Of a DNA stretch of 40,076 bases, positions 1-7,463 are shown one piece after another. Numbering within the stretch: the first letter of the stretch is position 1; each line of letters begins with the position of its first letter. Position numbers and translations under genes: made by a program. The notes under the pieces were generated by a model, which saw nothing but the letters and a program-made list of their open reading frames with translations, did not search any database and was not told the DNA's origin. The DNA is from an uncultured Saprospiraceae bacterium. Its GTDB lineage: Bacteria > Bacteroidota > Bacteroidia > Chitinophagales > Saprospiraceae. The stretch is from positions 1 to 40,076 of the forward strand of contig CALGNN010000023.1 in NCBI GenBank assembly GCA_937961455.1, read 5' to 3'.

Positions 1-1
1 A

Positions 2-187
2 AAATTAAGCTTAGCTGAGTTAGAAGAGGGTGTAAAATATTTTATAGCTATAGAAAAAGATATCTACCAACTTGCAGCAGATGCTGATTATTTAAGTGAG
101 GGTTCAAGAAAACGTATGACTCAGTTTATTGAAGACTTCTACAGCATTATTAAAAATGAAAAAAAACGCGCACAATTATTAAAGTAG
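2..187 (+). CDS. C-terminal fragment of an unrecognised protein
   Basis: An open frame enters from the left edge and ends at TAG 185-187, giving the last 61 residues of a protein whose start lies outside the window. The fragment is charged and helical in character (for example AELEEGVKYF and RKRMTQFIEDFYSII) with a lysine-rich end. No signal peptide, membrane segment or catalytic motif is visible. It converges on the next gene with only 36 bp between the stop codons, a T-rich stretch (189-200) but no convincing hairpin. I do not recognise the family. Coding status rests on the uninterrupted frame, the natural codon use and the tight convergent packing. Confidence 0.6.
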   Translation, partial: KLSLAELEEGVKYFIAIEKDIYQLAADADYLSEGSRKRMTQFIEDFYSIIKNEKKRAQLLK

Positions 188-223
188 GGTTTGATTTTTT
201 TTATTATTAATTCAAAAGTCTTG

Positions 224-3200
224 TTAGTTATAATTTGCAAATACCTGAATATAATCATAGGAATTATCTCCAGCAAAGTTTGCTTGAATTGAACTTGATC
301 CTCCTTGAACAAACCCTATAAGTTCTAAATCAAAGTCTCCTGCATCCAGGTTTACAAAACAGCTTCCTGATAATACTAGGGTCCCATTTGAACCTCCAGA
401 GCTAGTCAATGCAAAAGGAATGGAATCAATAGATTTTCTTACTCCATTTACTGATAGATAGACACCTAAGTTTCTTAAAATCCCGTCGACAATATCAGTA
501 TCATTAGCATTTTTAATATTGTTAAGTCCTATAGAAAAACTAATATGCAAAACAGCTTTATGGCTCAAGTTTACGGTGTTCGAATAAATGCTTTGGCTGA
601 CGAGATTCCCATCAAGTGATTCTATGGCAACTACATTTATATTGCTTTGTTCCACAATTATTGAGGGTAATAATTGTTCGACAATTTTTCCTTCTTCATC
701 TATTCCTAAATTATAATTAGCTGATGTTATATTGTTTCCAAGTCCAAAATTGGAAAATTGTATAGAATCTGTTGATACTTTAAATTTATTATTTGGTGCA
801 TCAATTTCAATAATTTGATTTGTTGCAACATCACCAAAATAGTAGTTTCCTGTAAAGGCATCTAACCACAATACAGGATCCCCATTTTGCGCCATAATAA
901 GTGAATTTGCATTTAATTCGAAAATTCTATTTTCTTGAAGAATTCCATCGTTTAAATAAATTGATGAACCCACTTGGCTATCAACATAGGATTTGGTAGC
1001 TGCATCTGAATCTAATAATGGCTGTCCTAGATTTCGAATCTTTAGTCCTCCAGCATCTGAATCCACAGAGAGCACATCACGCAAATCTTGAATTTCATTT
1101 GTAGGATCTTCGTCAAGATCAAAAATTTGATTTAGATGTAAAGCAGTAAGAAAATCTTCTACGTTTGTTTCGGGAATGTAGTCACCATCAACATCATCAG
1201 GGTCTGTAAGAAGTACTTGTTTAGCATTCTGAATTTCATTAGTTACGGAACCATCAACTTCAGTTTGTATAAATCCAGCATCATTATTTATACTCGATGT
1301 AAAAATTGCACTCTGGATTAACTCAGCGGATATATCATTTCCATTCATTTCAAAATCGATGCTGATCCCATCACTTACTGTAGTTGCTTCTCCGCCATTG
1401 ATTACAATGGCATTATCTACATAAGACTTTGTAGCTGCATCTTGATTATTTATTGGATTCGACAAATTACTTATTCTGTTTGTACCTGCATCAGAACCTT
1501 CTGATAAGACTTCAGATAAAGTCTGAAGTTCGTTAGTTGGATTAGCATCCGCATCATCTACATTATCGATATTATCCATGAAGCCGTCAGGCTTACCAGA
1601 CAGGCTGGACCATGTTTCAATTTCATTTGTCGGATCATTGTCATTATCTGCAGCCACCACATTGGCCAGTTTTTGAATGAAGTCTTCTACGGTGTTTTCA
1701 TTTTGCAAATCTCCATCAATATCTCTCGGAATAACTAGGTCAACTTGTTCAGCGTTTTGCCATTCGTTTGTTATACTTCCATCTATCTCTGCATTTATAA
1801 ATCCTGCGTCATTGCTTAGGGACGAGGTTAAAATTTGTGATGGTATGACTTCTCCACTAATGACTCCATTCGTCATATTTAAATCAAGCGAAATTCCGTC
1901 TTGTACACTTGTGCTTTCTTGATTGAATGTTGAATAAACAATATCAACATAGTTTTTTGTAGCTGCATCACTACTTTCTGTTGGGAATCCCAGATTTATA
2001 ATTTTTTGGTTGTTTGCACTATTATTTATTCCAAGTACATTCTCTAAATTTTGCAACTCATTGCTCGAACTTCCATCTTGTTCAACTGTAATAAATCCTG
2101 CATCATTATTAAAACTAGAAAGGGATAATGCTGAAGGTATAATTAGCGCATGCAATGTATCATTCGATAAAGATAAATCGATTCCTATGCCATCAGATAC
2201 TGTTAGCTCATTTGCATTTATTGTTAGAAATAGATCATCCACATATTGCTTATTGACAGCAGCTGATTCTAACAAAGGTGTCGCTAAATTTGTGATACTC
2301 AAGCCACCTGCATTGGCGCCATGGGATAATACCTGATCTAAAGTTTGTATTTCATTCTGCGGGTCAGAATCTAAGTTTAAATTTAACCGATCATTTAATG
2401 CAAGTAGTGCGGATTCAACTTCTGTTTCATGGACTAAATCACTATTAAAATCGTAGGGGGTGTTTAATAAAACTTCTTGTGCATTCTGAATCTCATTGGA
2501 AATGCTTCCATCAATTTCATTACTTATAAATCCTGCATCATTTTGCAAAGTTGATAGTTGAATGTTTGAAGGGATAATTTCTCCAGAAATTGTATTAGCA
2601 GATAAACTGAAATTAATCGTATTGCCATCATGAACCTCCGTGCTCTCTTCTTGAATGCTTGCTTCCATTAAATCTACATAAAGTTTATTGGCAGCATCAT
2701 TTGAAAAAATAGGCATAGAAAGGTTACTAATCCTTTGGGATCCAGCACTATTGTTTATGGACAAAACTTCTTCCAAGCTTTGTATTTCATTTTGTGGGTC
2801 AGCATCTGCATCATCCCTTTGATCACCATCAGCTATATCAGCAGGTATCTCTAAAATATTAGACCAATGAGTTTCTGTTGGTAAATCGTCAGCTGTAGTC
2901 AAATTCTTCCATTTACCGTACGATCTTACATATACACAACCACAGTCTAATGAAAATATTAAATCACCATTTTCAAAAATATATACATCTTGTAATGCCG
3001 TTAAGGTATCAGGATAATTAAGAATTCTTCCTGGTATAACTTCAATAAGGTTGCCCATTGAATCAACTGCAATATTATAAATGTAATCATTCATTACCTG
3101 TCCCTTTCCTAAAGAACTGAAACTCATGGGTCCTTCAATATTTAGCAGTGATTGAGCACTTGAATTGCTAAATTGTACAAGAAGAAAGAAAAGAATTATT

Positions 3201-3229
3201 GCATATCTAACACAAATTTTCATAAGCAT
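224..3229 (-). CDS. Exported tail-fibre-like modular repeat protein
   Basis: This 1001-residue protein has a signal peptide (hydrophobic core about residues 8-20, cleavage probably after NSSAQ). Residues about 140-755 are a modular array. Five copies of a DAATKxYVD-type motif begin near residues 178, 322, 420, 597 and 742. Four copies of NDAGFI..E.DGS..NE begin near 230, 375, 473 and 649. Linkers contain DPxNEIQ and acidic D.DGD stretches. DAATK.YVD repeats are known from phage tail fibres and large Bacteroidota surface proteins. The last 250 residues are non-repetitive and end in a beta-rich region (about 880-1001) that could be a jelly-roll head, which is an inference. No type IX sorting domain is seen. 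ATG at 3229 is followed by a second ATG at 3223 giving MKICVRY, an equally good start. A surface fibre or adhesin is plausible; the function is unknown. Confidence 0.85.
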   Translation of the reverse strand: MLMKICVRYAIILFFLLVQFSNSSAQSLLNIEGPMSFSSLGKGQVMNDYIYNIAVDSMGNLIEVIPGRILNYPDTLTALQDVYIFENGDLIFSLDCGCVYVRSYGKWKNLTTADDLPTETHWSNILEIPADIADGDQRDDADADPQNEIQSLEEVLSINNSAGSQRISNLSMPIFSNDAANKLYVDLMEASIQEESTEVHDGNTINFSLSANTISGEIIPSNIQLSTLQNDAGFISNEIDGSISNEIQNAQEVLLNTPYDFNSDLVHETEVESALLALNDRLNLNLDSDPQNEIQTLDQVLSHGANAGGLSITNLATPLLESAAVNKQYVDDLFLTINANELTVSDGIGIDLSLSNDTLHALIIPSALSLSSFNNDAGFITVEQDGSSSNELQNLENVLGINNSANNQKIINLGFPTESSDAATKNYVDIVYSTFNQESTSVQDGISLDLNMTNGVISGEVIPSQILTSSLSNDAGFINAEIDGSITNEWQNAEQVDLVIPRDIDGDLQNENTVEDFIQKLANVVAADNDNDPTNEIETWSSLSGKPDGFMDNIDNVDDADANPTNELQTLSEVLSEGSDAGTNRISNLSNPINNQDAATKSYVDNAIVINGGEATTVSDGISIDFEMNGNDISAELIQSAIFTSSINNDAGFIQTEVDGSVTNEIQNAKQVLLTDPDDVDGDYIPETNVEDFLTALHLNQIFDLDEDPTNEIQDLRDVLSVDSDAGGLKIRNLGQPLLDSDAATKSYVDSQVGSSIYLNDGILQENRIFELNANSLIMAQNGDPVLWLDAFTGNYYFGDVATNQIIEIDAPNNKFKVSTDSIQFSNFGLGNNITSANYNLGIDEEGKIVEQLLPSIIVEQSNINVVAIESLDGNLVSQSIYSNTVNLSHKAVLHISFSIGLNNIKNANDTDIVDGILRNLGVYLSVNGVRKSIDSIPFALTSSGGSNGTLVLSGSCFVNLDAGDFDLELIGFVQGGSSSIQANFAGDNSYDYIQVFANYN
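981..2698 (-). repeat. Coding tandem modules, DAATK/NDAGFI type
   Basis: This is the repeat array inside the fibre-like gene. At DNA level a 17-mer close to ATAAATCCTGCATCATT (written on the + strand) recurs at 1269, 1797, 2091 and 2526, and GTAGCTGCATC-like motifs mark the DAATK copies. Protein spacing between DAATK motifs is about 144, 98, 177 and 145 residues, and between NDAGFI motifs about 145, 98 and 176. The array therefore combines a full module of about 145 residues, one short module lacking a linker of about 47 residues, and one with an insertion of about 32 residues. Copies have diverged at DNA level, so recent slippage expansion is unlikely. Confidence 0.8.
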
Positions 3230-3549
3230 TAATTTGGGATAAAGAATTAAAATAAATAATAGGCTTGCAATAATTAATGCAGGCTTCCTTAATGATATGA
3301 TTGTGTTAAAATGTTATGTAAAGGTATAACTAAGCTAGAAGACTAAATGCTACAAAGGCACTATTGAAGTATATAGAATACATACAAAAGGGGTTTACTT
3401 GTAGCAGTTTTCACACTACAAGCGAATTTTTAAATAATCTGCAAAAATTAATTTTATGCTTTTAGTTATAAGGTATTTTTATAAAATCGAATAAATTTAT
3501 TCAATTGAAAATATCTCAGAAAGCAAAATAGCTTAGTGGTTTATTGATC
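3230..3549. other. Intergenic stretch without a gene
   Basis: These 320 bp lie between two minus-strand genes and are very AT-rich. They hold a hairpin-forming inverted repeat (3398-3422, listed separately), a perfect 14-bp palindrome GAATAAATTTATTC at 3489-3502, and a near-palindrome around 3262-3285 (GCTTGCA..TGCAGGC). The promoter of the fibre-like gene should be here, but I could not find a convincing Bacteroidota -33/-7 pair. No ORF with coding character and no RNA gene was recognised. Confidence 0.5.
3398..3422 (-). repeat. Inverted repeat, possible weak terminator
   Basis: CTTGTAG (3398-3404) pairs with CTACAAG (3416-3422), and two further G-U pairs extend the stem to 9 bp. On the minus strand the hairpin is followed by TAAACCCC and only four T residues, so termination would be weak. 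It lies about 130 bp downstream of the stop of the first Calx-beta gene and upstream of the fibre-like gene. It may be a terminator, a leader structure or a protein site. Confidence 0.35.
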
Positions 3550-4779
3550 TTAATTATCTGGACATTCCACCAAGGTGGTTTTCATAGTACCATCTTCTTG
3601 AACAGTTATCATCCAACACTTCTCACTTTGGTCTTTTAATATAACTCCAGAATATACTTTATTTAAATATAAATTATCTTGAATCTCAGTAACCTGAGAT
3701 ACGGTATTCAAATTATCACAAACATCTCCTGTTCCATCTTCATCAATATCTTCTTGGAAAGGATTAAAAACATTGGGACAATTATCAATTGAATTTTCTA
3801 CTTGATCATTGTCATTGTCATCATTATCCAAAATACTGATAGTGGTTTCATTTATTGCACCTATGGTTTCTTCATTACTTGATGAACTAAGATTTATGAT
3901 TTTTAAATCAAGTGTTTCTACTGACTCAACCAAATTATCTTCTATCAAAGGGATGGTAAAACAAGTTGTTCCTGCAGGTCCTGCTGGTATGGAATAACTT
4001 TCTACTAGATTTGTGGGTCCATAGTCAACACCATTATCAGCCGTACTTGATCCTAATATTCTGACATCCATAATGACTTCATCGAATAGATCAAAATTAG
4101 ACTCAACACAAAATTCGATATTCGCATCTCCTTCCGAAAAGCTAATATTTGGATCGGTGAATTCAATTGTAGTGGTAGAAAAATACACATTAGCACTTGC
4201 AATATCTCCTATAAAATCACAGGCAATTATTTCAAATTCGACCTGCATGGTTTCATTACTTGGGCAGCTAATATTTGAAGGATAATAATAAATAAAAGTA
4301 TCAAGATTAAAACCAGAACAGTTGGTTTCAAAAACGGCGCCTCCTAAGTTTTCCAACCAATCATCCAAAATGGTTTGATTATTTGGATCACTACAATTGA
4401 TCGTGATGTCTTGGGGAAAGGTAGAAAAATAAGGTGGCTCTGTTTGCGTAATAAAGATTTGACCATATTCCATTACAGGCTCTGAATTACAATCATCTTC
4501 GATCAACCATTCAATATCGGCGATCCATTCACCACAACCTATATCTTCCCACATGATAAATTGAATTTGCCACGGATCAATTACAGTTCCGCAATTAGAG
4601 CTAGCCATACCATATCCATTGTTTGCTAAGTAATCGATTACCTCCTGATTCAATTGAGGGTCTGCTAAAATGCATTCATCAAAAATTTCTAAAAACATGG
4701 GCGGTTGATCTACGTTAATTTCCGCACCAATTTTGAGACTGAGCAATAGACCTATTGCTAGTGTTAGGACTTGTTTCAT
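3550..4779 (-). CDS. Exported Calx-beta / thrombospondin type 3 protein (copy 1)
   Basis: This 409-residue protein has an N-terminal signal peptide (MKQVLTLAIGLLLSLKIGA). Two cysteine-containing modules of HYR-like character follow (about 25-110 and 115-200), sharing a C..DP..NQ..I...L...G pattern. Residues about 205-320 are a Calx-beta domain (NISFSEGDANIEFCV ... ETLDLKIINLSSSS ... ISILDNDD). An aspartate-rich thrombospondin type 3 calcium-binding stretch comes next (DNDDNDND ... NCPNVFNPFQEDIDEDGTGDVCDN). The final 45 residues are a compact module ending LVECPDN, with no type IX sorting domain. The next gene upstream is its paralogue, of identical length. The domain content suggests a calcium-stabilised extracellular protein; its partner is unknown. 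Confidence 0.88.
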   Translation of the reverse strand: MKQVLTLAIGLLLSLKIGAEINVDQPPMFLEIFDECILADPQLNQEVIDYLANNGYGMASSNCGTVIDPWQIQFIMWEDIGCGEWIADIEWLIEDDCNSEPVMEYGQIFITQTEPPYFSTFPQDITINCSDPNNQTILDDWLENLGGAVFETNCSGFNLDTFIYYYPSNISCPSNETMQVEFEIIACDFIGDIASANVYFSTTTIEFTDPNISFSEGDANIEFCVESNFDLFDEVIMDVRILGSSTADNGVDYGPTNLVESYSIPAGPAGTTCFTIPLIEDNLVESVETLDLKIINLSSSSNEETIGAINETTISILDNDDNDNDQVENSIDNCPNVFNPFQEDIDEDGTGDVCDNLNTVSQVTEIQDNLYLNKVYSGVILKDQSEKCWMITVQEDGTMKTTLVECPDN

Positions 4780-4870
4780 TATTTTACAATTTTAGGTTTC
4801 ATATAAATATAATCCCTTAAAACTGAAAAACAGCATGAAAATTTATCCAAAAACTATTCTCAATAGACTC

Positions 4871-6100
4871 CTAATTATCTGGGCATTCCACCAAAGTAGT
4901 TTTGAGATTACCGTTTTCTTGAGCAGTGATCATCCAACATTTACCACTCTGGTCTTTCAATATTACTCCAGAATAAATTTTATTTAAATATAAATTATCT
5001 TGAATTTCTGTAACCTGAGAAACTGTATTCGAGTTATCACAGACATCTCCTACACCATCATCATCAATATCTTCTTGGAAAGGATTAAAATTAATCGGAC
5101 AGTTATCAACTGAATTTTCTACCAAGTCATTGTCATTATCATCATTGTCAAAAATTGAAATAATCATTTGATCCAGCGATCCTATTATTTCTTCATTACT
5201 AGCTGAACTCAAATCAACAATCTTTAGAACGACTGTTTCATCTAATTCAACCAGATTATCCTCAATAATTGGAATTGTAAAACATCGCGTACCTATTGGA
5301 CCAGAAGCAATCGTATAATTGCCCACGAAAGGCCCAAAATCCGTTCCGTCAGTTGCAGTACTAGCATCAAGTAAACTCACTTGCATATCAACATCATTGT
5401 ATAATTCATAATTGCTAACTACACAAAACTCTATTTCACTAGAAGCTTCAGAAAAACTCAATGCAGGAGAACTAAACTCTATGATACTAGAAACGAATGT
5501 GACAGTAGCTGTTGCCCTAGCATCAAATAATCCACAAGTAGCCCAAACTTCAAATTCAACATCCATTGATCCGACAGTTGGACATGTTATATAACTTGGC
5601 AAATAGCTTATTACAGTATCCAATTCAATACCAGGACAATCATTTTCAAATACCCCATATCCTAAATTAGCTACCCAATCATCTAGAATACCTTGGGCAT
5701 TTGGATCACTGCAATTGATTGTTAAGTCCATTGGATTTTGAGAAAAATAAATGGGTTGAATATTATAAAACGAGATGTACCCGTAAACTATTTCTGGGTC
5801 AGAGTTACAATCATCAGTTACTTCCCATTCTACATCAATAATCCATACTCCACATCCATAACTATCATAATGAACATTTACAAGGGTCCAAGGGTTATTG
5901 ACGGTACCGCATGCAGAACTCGCAAGACCATTTCCATTATTATTAAGGTAATCAATAACTAAAGGGTGATTTTGTGGGTTGTCAAGGATACATGCATCTA
6001 CAATATCTAAATCTTCAGGATACACATCTATCGTAATTTGACCGTAGGTATAAATAGAAAATAATAAATAGGCAAAGCAAAGAGAAATTAGGTGTTTCAT
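4871..6100 (-). CDS. Exported Calx-beta / thrombospondin type 3 protein (copy 2)
   Basis: This is a tandem paralogue of the preceding gene. The frame opens further upstream (to 6160), but ATG at 6100 gives a clean signal peptide (MKHLISLCFAYLLFSIYTYG) and exactly 409 residues, the same length as copy 1. Domain order is identical: two cysteine-containing modules, Calx-beta (SPALSFSEASSEIEFCV ... ISIFDNDD), a TSP3 stretch (NCPINFNPFQEDIDDDGVGDVCDN) and the short tail ending LVECPDN. The last 88 residues match copy 1 at 75 positions, far closer than the N-terminal halves. The leaders also look related: both carry TGAAAC followed by CTAAAATT or TAAAATT just before the ATG. This suggests that the duplication included the promoter region. 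The gap between the copies is 91 bp. Confidence 0.88.
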   Translation of the reverse strand: MKHLISLCFAYLLFSIYTYGQITIDVYPEDLDIVDACILDNPQNHPLVIDYLNNNGNGLASSACGTVNNPWTLVNVHYDSYGCGVWIIDVEWEVTDDCNSDPEIVYGYISFYNIQPIYFSQNPMDLTINCSDPNAQGILDDWVANLGYGVFENDCPGIELDTVISYLPSYITCPTVGSMDVEFEVWATCGLFDARATATVTFVSSIIEFSSPALSFSEASSEIEFCVVSNYELYNDVDMQVSLLDASTATDGTDFGPFVGNYTIASGPIGTRCFTIPIIEDNLVELDETVVLKIVDLSSASNEEIIGSLDQMIISIFDNDDNDNDLVENSVDNCPINFNPFQEDIDDDGVGDVCDNSNTVSQVTEIQDNLYLNKIYSGVILKDQSGKCWMITAQENGNLKTTLVECPDN

Positions 6101-6166
6101 TTTAATAATTTTAGTTTCAATAATTAATATACGGATTATATTTTTAACCGAAAAGGACAAAATCTT

Positions 6167-7144
6167 TTATGTCAAGTAAACTACCAATTTGCCCAAAGCC
6201 TTACGATCCATCATTAACTGAATAGCCTCAGGAGCGTTTTCTAAACTAAACCTTTTAGAAATATGAGGATCTACTTTTCCTGCTATATAATAATCAACCA
6301 ATTGTTGCTTCAAACGATTGGCTTCTTTTGGAAATCGCATGGCAAATGACCCTAGAAAAACGCCTACAATAGAACAGCCCTTTAACAAGGCAAGATTCAA
6401 AGGAATTTTTGGAATTTCCCCTGCAGCAAAACCTACCACTAAATATCTTCCTCCCCAAGCCATGGTGCGAATGGCAGGGTTGGCATAGCTGGCTCCAACT
6501 GGATCCAATATGACATCAACTCCTTTTCCTCCTGTTAATTCTTTGACCTTGCTTTTTAAATCTTCCGTATTATAATTTACCAATTCGTCAGCTCCTGAAT
6601 TTTTGCAAAGCGCCAATTTTTCATCCGTTGACGCAGCAGCAATAACTTTAGCTCCTAATAATTTACCTAATTCCACAGCTGCCAGACCTACCCCACCAGC
6701 TGCTCCTAAAACCAATAGTGTTTCACCCTCATTAATCTTTGCTCTTTCTTGCAGTGCATACAATGAGGTACTATAGGTGTAAAGGAAGCAAGCAGCTTTA
6801 TCAAAAGGAATCTCTTTTGGCTTAGGCATGGCGAAGTGTTCATCGATTGCAGCAAATTCTGCAAAGCCTCCCCAAGGACTCATCCCTATGACTTCATCAC
6901 CTATCGCATAGCGTGTGACCTCTTCTCCAATTTCGACCACTATTCCAGAAATATCGCTTCCAGGTGAAAATGGCGGTTCAGGTTTAAATTGATATAAACC
7001 ACGAATAATTAAAGTGTCAGGAAAATTGACACTGCATGCATGGACTTTAACAAGGATTTGATTCTTTGAAATAATGGGCTTTGCAATTTCTGATAATTGC
7101 AGATCACTTGGAGGACCATATTTAGTACATAGAATCGCTTTCAT
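6167..7144 (-). CDS. NADPH:quinone oxidoreductase-like medium-chain dehydrogenase
   Basis: This 325-residue protein is of usual length for zinc-independent quinone oxidoreductases of the MDR superfamily. It has an N-terminal GroES-like domain (residues 1-120, with SPGSDISGIVVEIG) and a Rossmann domain with the nucleotide-binding GAAGGVG at 147-153. The structural zinc cysteine cluster of alcohol dehydrogenases is absent, which fits the QOR branch. The family reduces quinones or enones with NADPH; the substrate here cannot be told. The gene lies 66 bp upstream of the Calx-beta pair on the same strand, with no evident functional link. ATG at 7144 gives the typical MKAILC start. Confidence 0.9.
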   Translation of the reverse strand: MKAILCTKYGPPSDLQLSEIAKPIISKNQILVKVHACSVNFPDTLIIRGLYQFKPEPPFSPGSDISGIVVEIGEEVTRYAIGDEVIGMSPWGGFAEFAAIDEHFAMPKPKEIPFDKAACFLYTYSTSLYALQERAKINEGETLLVLGAAGGVGLAAVELGKLLGAKVIAAASTDEKLALCKNSGADELVNYNTEDLKSKVKELTGGKGVDVILDPVGASYANPAIRTMAWGGRYLVVGFAAGEIPKIPLNLALLKGCSIVGVFLGSFAMRFPKEANRLKQQLVDYYIAGKVDPHISKRFSLENAPEAIQLMMDRKALGKLVVYLT

Positions 7145-7463
7145 AAGATGGATTTATGGATTGTAGCTACTATTAAAACTGTTGCCACAGTTGCTAGCTC
7201 AAATACCGCAGTTATCAAATAGGAGCTTTAAATACCAGATTGATTCTCTTGGTTAATTTATCACTCCATTTAAAGAATACTCGTATTGCTAAACTATTAC
7301 TTTATATGAAATTTAACACTGCTTTACTTAGCATTTGTTTCTTTGCAATATCCGTTAAGTAATAAAGATTTACCGATAGTCTTCGCGAAGCTACCTTTAC
7401 TCTCCTTCTTAAGAAGCTTTTATAAAAGCCCATTAAGTTTGAAGTATAAATCAATTGAATCCC
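7145..7463. other. Divergent intergenic region
   Basis: These 319 bp separate the minus-strand dehydrogenase from the plus-strand secreted protein and should hold both promoters. Visible elements are a 6-bp stem hairpin AACTGT-TGCC-ACAGTT (7177-7192), a -7-like TTTCTTTG at 7338-7345 without a matching -33, and the run of perfect palindromes at 7381-7429 (listed separately). No coding ORF or RNA gene was recognised. Confidence 0.5.
7381..7429. repeat. Cluster of three perfect palindromes
   Basis: Three perfect two-fold palindromes sit within 49 bp: CTTCGCGAAG (7381-7390), CTTCTTAAGAAG (7405-7416) and GCTTTTATAAAAGC (7416-7429). The last two share a base. They end 34 bp before the ATG of the 947-residue secreted protein. 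Because the palindromes have no spacer, they look more like binding sites for a dimeric DNA-binding protein than like strong RNA hairpins. This is an inference; no matching regulator is identified. Confidence 0.45.

Noticed and set aside
981-2698. Prophage remnant, because of the tail-fibre-like DAATK repeats
   Set aside because: No capsid, tail, portal, integrase or lysis genes are present, and the protein has a signal peptide and neighbours that are cellular exported proteins.
981-2698. CRISPR-like array from the recurring 17-mer
   Set aside because: The repeats are spaced 294-528 bp apart, are imperfect and are in frame with protein modules.
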